64,000 bases of DNA, from assembly GCA_002733605.1 (NCBI GenBank), contig NVWK01000001.1, forward strand, positions 299,837 through 363,836, written 5' to 3'. Shown here piece after piece: positions 9,926-18,194 of the stretch. A program made the position numbers and the translations under genes. The first letter of the stretch is position 1. Each line of letters begins with the position of its first letter. The stretch is from Robiginitomaculum sp. (lineage in GTDB: Bacteria > Pseudomonadota > Alphaproteobacteria > Caulobacterales > Maricaulaceae). The notes under the pieces were generated by a model, which did no database searches, was not told the DNA's origin, and saw only the letters and a list, made by a program, of their open reading frames with translations.

Positions 9926-11407
9926 ATGGATTGGTTTACAACACTGGCAAGTTCAGGATTAACGCTATTTGCCGTGATTATTGCGACATGCATCGGTATA
10001 TTGATCTTGATCGTAATGATTTTCTTTGTCGTGGATATCATCCAAACCAAAGATTCTATCCGTCGCAACTATCCTGTGCTCGGCAGGTTTCGCCGTTTTT
10101 TTAACCAATTGGGCGAATTTTTTCGTCAATATTTCTTTGCCATGGACCGTGAAGAAATGCCGTTCAACCGTGCCGAACGCGACTGGATAAATCATGTCAG
10201 CAAACACGGGTCGGAAACCGTGCCCTTCGGCTCGACCCGTAATCTGTCGCAAGGGGCCGTCATTTTCGCCAATGGCATGTTCCCGAAACTGGAGGGCGAG
10301 CACGAACACCACGTCCCTAAACTCATCGGCGCAAAGGCAAAACACCCTTATCAACCTAAAAGTTATTTCAACATTTCCGCTATGAGTTACGGCTCTTTAT
10401 CACAACCTGCCATACGCGCCCTGTCACGCGGGGCGGCGTTAAGTGGCTGTTGGCTGAATACGGGCGAAGGCGGTGTCTCGCCCTACCACCTCGAAGGAGG
10501 GTGCGATCTTGTCTATCAGCTTGGCACGGCAAAGTTTGGCGCCAGAAATGAAGACGGGTCTTTAAATGCGGATCTCCTGAAAAAAATCTGCAAAAACCCG
10601 AATATAAAAATGATAGAGCTTAAACTGAGCCAAGGCGCAAAACCGGGCAAAGGCGGCATCTTGCCCGCCGCCAAAGTCACGGCCGAAATCGCAAAAATCC
10701 GGGGCATCCCCGAAGGCAAAACCGCCATCTCCCCCAACCGCCATATAGAGGCGAAAAACGCCGGTGAATTACTGGATTTAATCGCCCATGTCCGCGAGGT
10801 TTCAGGGCGCCCAACCGGCATAAAAATGGTCATTGGCAATCTAGCAACACTGGATGATTTTATCGCAGCCATCAAAAAACGCGGGGCAGAGAGCGCCCCC
10901 GATTTCATCACTCTTGATGGTGGTGATGGCGGCACAGGGGCCGCCCCCATGCCTCTGATCGACAATATGGGCCTGACCATTCGCGAAAGCCTGCCCGCGA
11001 CCATTGACGCCCTTAAGAAAGCAGGCCTGAAAGAGCGCATCTGCGTGATTGCCACGGGGAAACTTATCACCCCCGCCGAGGTCGCATGGGCGTTTTGTGC
11101 TGGAGCGGATTTCGTTAGCTCTGCACGCGGTTTCATGTTTGCCCTCGGGTGCATACAGGCCATGAAATGCAATCAAAACACCTGCCCGACCGGCATCACC
11201 ACCCACAACAAACGCCTGCAACGCGGCCTGAACCCGCAAAACAAAGCCGTCCGTGTGCAAAAATTCGTCAAAACCATGTGTTATGAAGTCAATATGATCG
11301 CCCACTCCTGCGGCGTTGATCACCCCAATCAACTCACCCGCGAACACGCCCTCATCGTCGGCGCAGACGGACACACCACCACATTGGCACAATACCTCAA
11401 AAACTAG
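9926..11407 (+). CDS. FMN-binding glutamate-synthase-family protein with N-terminal membrane anchor
   Basis: 493 residues. Residues about 10-37 form a hydrophobic membrane helix, followed by the FMN-binding central domain of glutamate synthase (FNISAMSYGSLSQPAIRAL, TGEGGVSPYH, IELKLSQGAKPGKGG, TLDGGDGGTGAAP) and a cysteine cluster in MKCNQNTCPTGITTH matching the iron-sulfur ligands of GltB-like enzymes. The amidotransferase domain and the GXGXG C-terminal domain are missing, so it is not a complete glutamate synthase. Stand-alone proteins of this kind are common in proteobacteria, and their reaction is unproven. Clear Shine-Dalgarno GAAGGGA. Confidence 0.88.
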   Translation: MDWFTTLASSGLTLFAVIIATCIGILILIVMIFFVVDIIQTKDSIRRNYPVLGRFRRFFNQLGEFFRQYFFAMDREEMPFNRAERDWINHVSKHGSETVPFGSTRNLSQGAVIFANGMFPKLEGEHEHHVPKLIGAKAKHPYQPKSYFNISAMSYGSLSQPAIRALSRGAALSGCWLNTGEGGVSPYHLEGGCDLVYQLGTAKFGARNEDGSLNADLLKKICKNPNIKMIELKLSQGAKPGKGGILPAAKVTAEIAKIRGIPEGKTAISPNRHIEAKNAGELLDLIAHVREVSGRPTGIKMVIGNLATLDDFIAAIKKRGAESAPDFITLDGGDGGTGAAPMPLIDNMGLTIRESLPATIDALKKAGLKERICVIATGKLITPAEVAWAFCAGADFVSSARGFMFALGCIQAMKCNQNTCPTGITTHNKRLQRGLNPQNKAVRVQKFVKTMCYEVNMIAHSCGVDHPNQLTREHALIVGADGHTTTLAQYLKN

Positions 11408-11411
11408 GTGT

Positions 11412-12320
11412 TTAGAGCCGGCCCATAAACGCGACAAGTATGTCTGACAATTCCGCGCTTAAATCTTCTTGCAAGAAATGCCCACCCCCTTCGAGAATTT
11501 GATGGGGTTGTCCGGCACAGCCCGGTACATTTTTTTGGAATATTTTATCAAGCCCGTTCGTAATCGGGTCTTGATCTGAAAAACATGTCAAAAACGGTTT
11601 CTCGAATGCCCCCAGAATTTTCCAGGCCTCGCGGTTATCCTGCGCACCATCCATGTCCTCAGACACCGGCACAAGCGCTGGAAAAATCCGGGCACCCGCC
11701 TTATAACTCTCATCAGGATAGGGCGCATTATAGGCCGCAACACTGTCATCAGAAAGCGGCTTCACAACCGCGCCTTTCAAAATATTCCCCACCGGAAATT
11801 CAGGAACAGTTTGGGAAAATTCTTTCCATTTTTTGAAACTTTCCGGCATTTGGCCTTCGCCTGTCGGCAAGAATGTGTTGGCCGCAATCACCCCTGCAAA
11901 CATATCTGGCTCGGCGGCCACAAGCCGCAAGCCGATCAAGCCACCCCAGTCCTGACAAAACAAAACCGCATCCTTTAGCTCCATTGCCCTGAGCCATTGC
12001 AACATCCAGCTCACATGCCCGCTATAGGAATAATCCCCTATATCGGCTGGCTTGTCTGAGCGTCCAAACCCGATAAGATCAGGTGCCAAAACTCGAAACC
12101 CTGCCGCCGCGACGGCTTTAATCATGTGACGATAGAGATAAGACCAGCTTGGCTCGCCGTGCATCATAATGATCAGGCGACCATCTTTTGGCCCTTCGTC
12201 TACATAATGCAGTCGCAAAGCCCCAAGCTTTTCATCTTCAACTGTGACATAATGCGGGTCAAAATCATAATCCCGCAATCCTGCAAACCGGTCATCCGGC
12301 GTCCTGAGAACATTTGCCAT
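11412..12320 (-). CDS. dhmA: Haloalkane dehalogenase (HLD-I, DhmA/DhlA-like)
   Basis: Alpha/beta hydrolase that hydrolyses carbon-halogen bonds through an aspartyl ester. 302 residues from ATG 12320, which has AGGAGG eight bases upstream; the GTG at 12329 lies inside that site. Motifs: oxyanion HGEP at 54-57, nucleophile Asp124 with halide-binding Trp125 in CQDWGG (same numbering as DhlA), and catalytic His281 in GGGHFLQED. The start MANVLRTPDDRF is typical of the DhmA subfamily. It is transcribed behind the small ParB/sulfiredoxin-fold gene. Family members often have unproven natural substrates. Confidence 0.88.
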   Translation of the reverse strand: MANVLRTPDDRFAGLRDYDFDPHYVTVEDEKLGALRLHYVDEGPKDGRLIIMMHGEPSWSYLYRHMIKAVAAAGFRVLAPDLIGFGRSDKPADIGDYSYSGHVSWMLQWLRAMELKDAVLFCQDWGGLIGLRLVAAEPDMFAGVIAANTFLPTGEGQMPESFKKWKEFSQTVPEFPVGNILKGAVVKPLSDDSVAAYNAPYPDESYKAGARIFPALVPVSEDMDGAQDNREAWKILGAFEKPFLTCFSDQDPITNGLDKIFQKNVPGCAGQPHQILEGGGHFLQEDLSAELSDILVAFMGRL

Positions 12321-12341
12321 ATTTGGCACCTCCTGTTGGAA

Positions 12342-12587
12342 TTAGTGCTTTTGCGCCTGCACAACTTTGGCTTCAATCATGTCTTCACCTAACATCTTCA
12401 TAGCCTCGACACGGTGCAAACCATCAACCAGCACATACCGGTCTTTACCAAGACGCACATAAATCGGAACTTGCAGCCCATTTTCCAAAATATCTTCCGC
12501 CAGCGTCTCGACTTTGTCCGGCTCAAGCGTCTTGCGCTTGCCCGTCGGCACGTAAATTTTATTCAAAGGTACATCAATGATTCTCAT
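12342..12587 (-). CDS. Small ParB/sulfiredoxin-fold protein
   Basis: 81 residues from ATG 12587, no good Shine-Dalgarno site. The whole protein is one ParB N-terminal/sulfiredoxin domain: DVPLNKIYVP at the start, the helix ETLAEDILENGLQVPIYVR, then VLVDGLHRVEAMKMLGE. The DGLHR loop corresponds to the sulfiredoxin GCHR nucleotide-binding loop without the catalytic Cys, and to the ParB CTP/ATP-binding box. No helix-turn-helix or dimer domain follows, so it is not a partition protein. It lies 21 bases upstream of the dehalogenase gene. A longer reading from 12662 would overlap the divergent gene and is unlikely. Function unknown. Confidence 0.72.
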   Translation of the reverse strand: MRIIDVPLNKIYVPTGKRKTLEPDKVETLAEDILENGLQVPIYVRLGKDRYVLVDGLHRVEAMKMLGEDMIEAKVVQAQKH

Positions 12588-12660
12588 GTCATTAGGATAA
12601 GGTATTTCTTGACCCGCGCCAAGGGGAGGAATTAGGGTTGGACAAAAGAAAGGCTTGAAC

Positions 12661-13326
12661 ATGACAAATTATTGCATCACTCCGCCGCCCGTTATCAGCC
12701 TGCCCATTATTGGCACGTCTGACCGCTTCCCTGTCCGCCGCATTTACTGCGTCGGCAAGAACTATAAAAACCATGTGGTCGAAATGGGAGGGGACCCGAA
12801 ACGCTCAACCCCGATCTTTTTCACCAAGAGCCGCGAGACCATTGTGCAAAGCAAAAGCGACATCCCCTATCCGCCCCTGACCGAGAACTTGCATTTTGAA
12901 GTGGAACTGGTCGTCGCCATGGCCAGTGCCACAGATATTTTTGGCTATGGTGTCGGCATCGACATGACCCGCCGCGATATTCAAGCCGGGGCCAAATCAA
13001 AAGGCGGCCCATGGGATATGGCGAAAAATTTTGACAACAGCGCCCCGTGTTCCGCTCTCCTACCCAGCACCCAAACCCCGGACATAACCCGCGCCGGAAT
13101 ACGCCTGACAAAAAACGGCGAGATCATGCAAAACTCTGATCTCGACAAGATGATCTGGTCGGTTGAAGAAATTATCACCCATTTATCCGCAAGCGTAACC
13201 CTTGGTGCTGGTGATCTAATTTTCACGGGCACTCCCGAAGGCGTTGGCCCGGTCAGCATCGGCGATAAAATCACCGGAGAAATTGATGCCCTTCCGCCCA
13301 TTAGTGTGCACTTCATAAATGACTGA
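12661..13326 (+). CDS. Fumarylacetoacetate-hydrolase-family protein (fumarylpyruvate hydrolase-like)
   Basis: 221 residues. It keeps the FAH-fold core: YCVGKNYKNHVVEMGG, then LHFEVELVVAM with the metal-binding acidic residues, DMTRRDIQ, KNFDNSAPCS and TGTPEGVGPV. Short members of this shape include fumarylpyruvate hydrolase (gentisate pathway), acylpyruvases and oxaloacetate decarboxylases. It overlaps the following maleylacetoacetate/maleylpyruvate isomerase gene by 8 bases, so the pair probably acts in order on a ring-cleavage product (isomerise, then hydrolyse). No gentisate or homogentisate dioxygenase is in the window. ATG with AAAGG upstream; a TTG two codons earlier is possible. Confidence 0.87.
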   Translation: MTNYCITPPPVISLPIIGTSDRFPVRRIYCVGKNYKNHVVEMGGDPKRSTPIFFTKSRETIVQSKSDIPYPPLTENLHFEVELVVAMASATDIFGYGVGIDMTRRDIQAGAKSKGGPWDMAKNFDNSAPCSALLPSTQTPDITRAGIRLTKNGEIMQNSDLDKMIWSVEEIITHLSASVTLGAGDLIFTGTPEGVGPVSIGDKITGEIDALPPISVHFIND

Positions 13327-13966
13327 ATATATTCTGCATAATTATTTCCGTAGCTCCACCTCGGTGCGAGTGCGGGTCGCCCTGAATTTGAAAGGCTTGG
13401 ACTATGATTATCAAGCCTATGCCCTCCTGCCTAATGCGCACAAAAGCGAAGCCTATCTGCGCCTGAACCCGCAAGGTCTGGTACCCGCACTCGAAATTTC
13501 CGACACGGCGGTTCTCAGCCAATCCTTGGCCATCATAGAATATCTGGACGAAACCCAGCCCGAACCCCCACTGCTCCCTCAAGACCCGCTCGGTCGCGCG
13601 CGGGTGCGGGCCTTGTCGCAAATCATTGGCTGTGACATTCACCCTCTCAACAATCTTCGTGTTCTACGTAAACTCAAATCCGGTTTTAATGCAGATCAAG
13701 ACGCAATTACAGACTGGTTTGTCCATTGGGTACACGAAGGGTTTTCAGCACTGGAACAACGCTTACAAGAGTCTGAAACCGGTAAATTCTGTCATGGCGA
13801 CACTGCTGGCATGGCCGACATTTGTCTGTTCGCACAGGTTTTAAACAATGCCCGCTTTGATATAGACATGGGCGCCTACCCCATTATTATGCGTATTCAC
13901 AATATGTGTTTAGACATTGATGCTTTTGTGCAGGCCATGCCCGCACACCAGCCCGATTCTATATAA
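13319..13966 (+). CDS. maiA: Maleylacetoacetate / maleylpyruvate isomerase (zeta-class GST)
   Basis: Glutathione-dependent cis-trans isomerase of aromatic ring-cleavage products. 215 residues, zeta-class length. The N-terminal thioredoxin-like domain has the active-site YFRSSTSVRVRVALNLKG and LRLNPQGLVPALE, and the C-terminal helical domain has IIGCDIHPLNNLRVL and AGMADICLFAQVLNNARFD. It overlaps the preceding hydrolase by 8 bases. Sequence cannot separate maleylacetoacetate (tyrosine) from maleylpyruvate (gentisate) use; the short FAH partner favours maleylpyruvate, whereas the separate FAH at 31.4 kb looks more like the tyrosine-type enzyme. Confidence 0.9.
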   Translation: MTEYILHNYFRSSTSVRVRVALNLKGLDYDYQAYALLPNAHKSEAYLRLNPQGLVPALEISDTAVLSQSLAIIEYLDETQPEPPLLPQDPLGRARVRALSQIIGCDIHPLNNLRVLRKLKSGFNADQDAITDWFVHWVHEGFSALEQRLQESETGKFCHGDTAGMADICLFAQVLNNARFDIDMGAYPIIMRIHNMCLDIDAFVQAMPAHQPDSI

Positions 13967-13985
13967 GGATCGCATGGGGGAAATT

Positions 13986-15104
13986 ATGGTCAAGAATATC
14001 GCGAGTTTACTTATATTGGGAGTGGTTGCTGCCGTTGCCTATCTGATGCTTTGGCCTGTGCCTATTGCGCCCGTCGCTTGGGACGCGCCTAAAAATTATG
14101 GCTATACGGATCAATATGCGCCCAATATGGCGCTGGCAAACTTGAAAACCCTGTCCATCGGTGACCAACACGGCCCCGAAGATGTAGACGGGCGGCTCGA
14201 AAACGGCCAGTGGATGATTTATGCATCGACCCAAGCGGGGTATATTCTCAAGATCAACCCGCGCGACAACACCCACAGTATTTTCTCTCACACAGGCGGT
14301 GTCGCCCTTGGTTTGCAATTCGACGCGACCGGAAATCTCATCGTCGCCGATGCCCATAAAGGCCTTCTTAGCCTAGACGGCACGACAGGCGAAGTCACAG
14401 TCCTCACCGACACAACCGATGACGGCAGTCCAATCCTGTATGCCGACGAGCTTGATATCGCCGAAGACGGAAAAATTTACTTCTCGGACGCCTCTACCAA
14501 ATTTGGCGCAAAGGCGGCCGGTTCTACAATGGCAGGCAGTTTACTGGAGTTGATGGAGCATGGCAGTACGGGTCGGGTTCTTGTTTATGATCCGGCGGAC
14601 GGCAGCACAAAAATCGTAGCCGAGCATATGAGCTTCCCCAACGGCATTGCCATGTGTCCTGACGACACATGCATATTGGTCGCAGAAACCGGCACTTACA
14701 GTATTAAACGCATTTGGCTGAAAGGCATTCGTGCAGGTACAACGGAAACCATTGTTGAAAATCTGCCCGGCTTTCCAGACAATCTAAATCGGGGCCAAGA
14801 CGGACGCTATTGGATAGGCCTGACCAGTCCACGCTCAGAGGCATTGGATAAGCTTGCCGGAAAACCGTTCTTGCGTAAAATCGTGCAACGCCTACCCGCA
14901 TCCATGCGGCCCAAAGGGCAAAACTATGGCTTCATCCTTGCCATCGATTACAATGGTAAATTACTGGCCCAATACCAGGACCCAAGCGGCAGTTACCCGC
15001 TAACAACAGGGGCATCCGAAATCGGTGATGGCTGGCTTTATATCGGTTCTCTTGGCGCGACCGAGTTGGGCCGCAAAGACATCAGCCGCGAAAGTTTTAA
15101 ATAG
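13986..15104 (+). CDS. SMP-30/strictosidine-synthase-like six-bladed propeller protein, membrane anchored
   Basis: 372 residues from ATG 13986 (GGGGGA upstream); ATG 13974, four codons earlier, is a near-equal alternative. An N-terminal hydrophobic helix (about 5-23, LLILGVVAAVAYLMLWPVPI) anchors or exports it. The rest is a calcium-dependent propeller of the gluconolactonase/strictosidine synthase type: GPEDVDG, ADAHKGLLS, YADELDIAEDGKIYFSDAS, FPNGIAM, FPDNLNRGQDGRYWIGL. Relatives are lactonases or arylesterases of mostly unknown substrate. It follows maiA by about 20 bases and may belong to the same operon. Confidence 0.84.
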   Translation: MVKNIASLLILGVVAAVAYLMLWPVPIAPVAWDAPKNYGYTDQYAPNMALANLKTLSIGDQHGPEDVDGRLENGQWMIYASTQAGYILKINPRDNTHSIFSHTGGVALGLQFDATGNLIVADAHKGLLSLDGTTGEVTVLTDTTDDGSPILYADELDIAEDGKIYFSDASTKFGAKAAGSTMAGSLLELMEHGSTGRVLVYDPADGSTKIVAEHMSFPNGIAMCPDDTCILVAETGTYSIKRIWLKGIRAGTTETIVENLPGFPDNLNRGQDGRYWIGLTSPRSEALDKLAGKPFLRKIVQRLPASMRPKGQNYGFILAIDYNGKLLAQYQDPSGSYPLTTGASEIGDGWLYIGSLGATELGRKDISRESFK

Positions 15105-15837
15105 GATCAACACCGTGCAGAGCAAACTTCTCTGCCAGTAAATCAAGCGTCACAGCCCAAGCGCGACGTTCCGCTGTCGCGCTGTATAGGCTCATTGGAT
15201 CTTTGGGGTCATTTGCCGTTGGCACCATAAAAGCATGACGGGTTTGCCCATAGGCATGAATTTGCCAATCACATTTGGCCAGCGTCAACTCGGCCCCCAA
15301 AGCCTCCACCATAGCCGGCGGCACCAATGGATCGTCCCAACCATGCAAGGCAAGAACACTGGCTTTAATCTTTTTAGGCGGCAAATCATTGCCGGTAAAC
15401 AAGCCATGAAAACTGATCGCCGCTTTCAAATCCGCGCCCGAACGCGCCAGATCAAGTGTACACAGCCCACCAAAACAAAACCCCATCATGGCAATTGCAT
15501 TACCGTCAACCTGTTCCAGATTTTGCGCCGCTTTATAAGCCGCCTTGAGACGCTTCAGCAATATCTTCCGGTCATCCACCATCGGGTTCATCAGAGCCGT
15601 GCATTCCTCTGGGGTATTGCCACGCACGCCCTCCCCATACACATCAATCGCAAATCCGATATACCCTTGCGCCGCCATTTGAATAGCTTTGTCCTCGGCG
15701 AATTCATTACGCCCCGACCAATCATGCGCAATCATCACGCAAGGCTTGGGGTCAGCATAGCTCTCGTCCCACGCCATATAGCCAATACATTTCGTTTTCC
15801 CGTCCATATATTCAACGGGTTTGGTCGTAATATTCAT
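15097..15837 (-). CDS. Dienelactone hydrolase family protein
   Basis: Alpha/beta hydrolase of 246 residues. The catalytic triad is visible: Cys in GFCFGG, Asp in HGWDDPLVPP and His in TRHAFMVP. True dienelactone hydrolases open the lactone in chlorocatechol degradation; many homologues with this layout act on unknown esters. It ends 8 bases inside the convergent SMP-30-like gene and lies 28 bases downstream of scoB on the same strand, so it may be the last gene of a scoA-scoB operon. Confidence 0.87.
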   Translation of the reverse strand: MNITTKPVEYMDGKTKCIGYMAWDESYADPKPCVMIAHDWSGRNEFAEDKAIQMAAQGYIGFAIDVYGEGVRGNTPEECTALMNPMVDDRKILLKRLKAAYKAAQNLEQVDGNAIAMMGFCFGGLCTLDLARSGADLKAAISFHGLFTGNDLPPKKIKASVLALHGWDDPLVPPAMVEALGAELTLAKCDWQIHAYGQTRHAFMVPTANDPKDPMSLYSATAERRAWAVTLDLLAEKFALHGVDPI

Positions 15838-15865
15838 TGTATATCCTGTCGTCGTCTCGCCTAAA

Positions 15866-16501
15866 TTATGTATAAATAATATCTGCTTCGGTTTTAGCCT
15901 TCACTTCATCCAAAGTAACATCCGGTGCAAGTTCGCTCACGCGGAAACGATCATTTTCCTCACGTTCAAACACACCCAAATCCGTAATCACCATCGCAAT
16001 ACAGTTCAGGCCCGTCAGCGGTAATGTACAAGCTTTCAAAAACTTGGAAGCGCCTGCACGATTGGTATGATCCATCGTCACGATACAGCGCTTTACACCA
16101 GCAACTAAATCCATCGCCCCACCCATGCCTTTGACCATTTTTCCCGGGATCATCCAGTTGGCAATATCACCATTTTCGGAGATTTCCATCGCCCCCAGAA
16201 TGGACAAATCAATATGCCCACCACGGATCATGGCAAAACTATCTGCCGAGTTAAAATAGGAAGACCGGCGAAGCTCCGTGATCGTTTGCTTGCCTGCATT
16301 GATTAAATCCGGGTCTTCTTCGCCTTCGTAGGGAAATGGCCCCATGCCCAACATGCCGTTCTCGCTCTGTAGCGTCACATCCACACCATCGGGTATATAA
16401 TTGGCAACCAGGGTCGGAATGCCGATACCGAGATTGGCATAATACCCGTCTTTAAGCTCCAGCGCCGCACGGCGGGCCATATCGTCTCTTGTCCAAGCCA
16501 T
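15866..16501 (-). CDS. scoB: 3-oxoacid CoA-transferase subunit B
   Basis: Beta subunit of succinyl-CoA:3-ketoacid CoA-transferase, which activates acetoacetate for use as a carbon source. 211 residues from ATG 16501, whose A is shared with the scoA stop (TAATG). The catalytic glutamate is in LQSENGMLGMG; other marks are ANLGIGIPTLVANY, RGGHIDLSILGAME and GAMDLVAGVKRCIV. A longer upstream frame lies inside scoA and is rejected. Acetoacetate is the end product of tyrosine breakdown, which fits the FAH genes in this window. Confidence 0.95.
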   Translation of the reverse strand: MAWTRDDMARRAALELKDGYYANLGIGIPTLVANYIPDGVDVTLQSENGMLGMGPFPYEGEEDPDLINAGKQTITELRRSSYFNSADSFAMIRGGHIDLSILGAMEISENGDIANWMIPGKMVKGMGGAMDLVAGVKRCIVTMDHTNRAGASKFLKACTLPLTGLNCIAMVITDLGVFEREENDRFRVSELAPDVTLDEVKAKTEADIIYT

Positions 16502-17208
16502 TACGCTGCCCCCCGCTCTCGTGTCGTCACCTTCTCTATGCGTTTCTCGCATTTGGCCTGAATGATCCGTTGTACAAAAATACCTGACGTATGAATGAAG
16601 TTCGGATCAATCGTTCCAACCTCGACCAACTCGTCCACCTCGACAATTGTTATTTTACCAGCGGTTGCCATCATCGGATTAAAATTACGGGCCGTTTTGT
16701 TATATTGTAAATTACCCTGCGTATCACCGCGCCAGGCTTTGACCAGCGCCACATCACATGTCAGCCCCGTTTCCATAATATACGTTTCCCCGTCAAACTC
16801 CCGCGTAGGTTTACCGTCCGCAATCACCGTGCCAACACCGGTTTTCGTATAAAACCCCGGAATGCCCGCCCCACCTGCGCGAATACGCTCCGCCATTGTC
16901 CCCTGTGGGTTGAATTCCAATTCCAGCTCCTTGGCAAGAAATTGCCGCTCGAACTCCTTGTTTTCCCCCACATAGGACGACATCATTTTTTTGATTTGAC
17001 GGGTTTCAAGCAACAGGCCCAGCCCGAATCCGTCCACACCGGCATTATTCGAAATAGCCGTGATATTTTGAGCTCCGCTGTCACGTAATGCCACGATAAG
17101 GTTCTCAGGGATTCCGCACAACCCAAACCCGCCAGCCATGACGCACATCCCGTCAAAGGTCAGGCCATCCAAAGCCTGCTCTGCGGTTTCAAAGACTTTT
17201 TTGCTCAT
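16501..17208 (-). CDS. scoA: 3-oxoacid CoA-transferase subunit A
   Basis: Alpha subunit of the same heteromeric CoA-transferase, 235 residues. Family signatures are VMAGGFGLCGIPENLI near the N-terminus, ISNNAGVDGFGLGLLL, and the region TKTGVGTVIADGKPTREFDG. The start is ATG 17208 with GGAGAG five bases upstream; the GTG at 17220 overlaps this site. It is the first gene of the leftward scoA-scoB unit. Confidence 0.95.
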   Translation of the reverse strand: MSKKVFETAEQALDGLTFDGMCVMAGGFGLCGIPENLIVALRDSGAQNITAISNNAGVDGFGLGLLLETRQIKKMMSSYVGENKEFERQFLAKELELEFNPQGTMAERIRAGGAGIPGFYTKTGVGTVIADGKPTREFDGETYIMETGLTCDVALVKAWRGDTQGNLQYNKTARNFNPMMATAGKITIVEVDELVEVGTIDPNFIHTSGIFVQRIIQAKCEKRIEKVTTRERGAA

Positions 17209-17363
17209 ATTTCTCTCCACAATTTACTTGTTTTTTTTACGCCGTATTCCTGCAAAAGCCAATGCCAATTTCCGCCTATTCGAAAACAAAATCCGCCTAT
17301 GACGATGCGAAGGATAGGGTGATCTTATCCCAGGCCTCAAGCCCTTTTTCGGGTAAATCTTAA

Positions 17364-17369
17364 TATAAT
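17364..17369 (+). promoter_or_regulatory. Possible -10 element TATAAT
   Basis: A perfect TATAAT lies about 60 bases before the LysM lipoprotein start in an AT-rich gap. No good -35 hexamer is visible at the right spacing, so this is tentative. Confidence 0.25.
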
Positions 17370-17428
17370 ATTAGCCATATTTCCCAATAATACCCTTCAA
17401 AATAGATTTTACGACCTTGGAGATTATT

Positions 17429-18142
17429 ATGCGTGTTTCACTGGGACTCCTGATTTTAACGAGCACTTTGGTTGTGACCAGTTGCTCGACCTCACAAATC
17501 AATCCAATTTACCAACAAACAACCAAGTATAAAGCCAGCACACCCGCAGCGGTTCAGCAGGCCAGATACGAAACCCAAAGCCCGGCCACCATCACCTATG
17601 CAACCAATCCCCAACAAAGATATCAGGCCCAAAACCCAAGCTATACCCGCGTGAACCCGGATTGCCTCTCCAACGGAATCAACTATTGCGAGCCGGAAAT
17701 GGTACCTGTGAACATGTCAGGGGCAACACTGCAAAATCCGGCAGTCGTAATCCCTGCCTATGAAGCCTCCGCGACAACGGACTTGGTAGGGCCAATCCCG
17801 CAACTGGAAGAAAATACCGCCAGCTTTGGCGAACAAGGCACGCCCGGATATTACGCCGTGCGCGGCCTCACGCCTCCGCAAGAAACACGAATTGCCGTAA
17901 GAGAGCCCGTATCTCCTAGAGTGTTCCCGCAAACCCGACTTGCTGAAATATCGGCCGAAATTGAACGCGTCTCTTTAAACACACAACGTCATATCGTTAT
18001 CTCCGGTGATACGGTCTATAGTCTGGCTCGTAAATCTTGCATCAGCATTGCAGAGCTAAAAACTGCCAACGGCATTAATGACGAGTTTTACATCCGCGTT
18101 GGTGACGAAATAATGATACCGCTATCAAATTGTGTGGATTAA
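17429..18142 (+). CDS. LysM-domain lipoprotein
   Basis: 237 residues from ATG 17429 (GGAG eight bases before). A lipoprotein signal ends VVTSC, with Cys19 as the lipidated residue. The middle is low complexity, rich in Gln, Thr, Pro and Tyr, with a Cys pair near CLSNGINYC. Residues about 190-235 form one LysM peptidoglycan-binding domain (HIVISGDTVYSLARKSCISI, then LKTANGINDEFYIRVGDEIMIP). Such proteins are envelope-bound and often act with peptidoglycan amidases or stationary-phase factors; no enzyme domain is present here. Confidence 0.87.
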   Translation: MRVSLGLLILTSTLVVTSCSTSQINPIYQQTTKYKASTPAAVQQARYETQSPATITYATNPQQRYQAQNPSYTRVNPDCLSNGINYCEPEMVPVNMSGATLQNPAVVIPAYEASATTDLVGPIPQLEENTASFGEQGTPGYYAVRGLTPPQETRIAVREPVSPRVFPQTRLAEISAEIERVSLNTQRHIVISGDTVYSLARKSCISIAELKTANGINDEFYIRVGDEIMIPLSNCVD

Positions 18143-18194
18143 ACATTTCTTTTCTTATTGGCATGCTGTAAGGCACGTTTGAAAGAGGGGATTT

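Noticed and set aside
12342-12587. Chromosome partition protein ParB
   Set aside because: Only the small ParB/sulfiredoxin domain is present, with no helix-turn-helix, no dimer domain and no parA neighbour.
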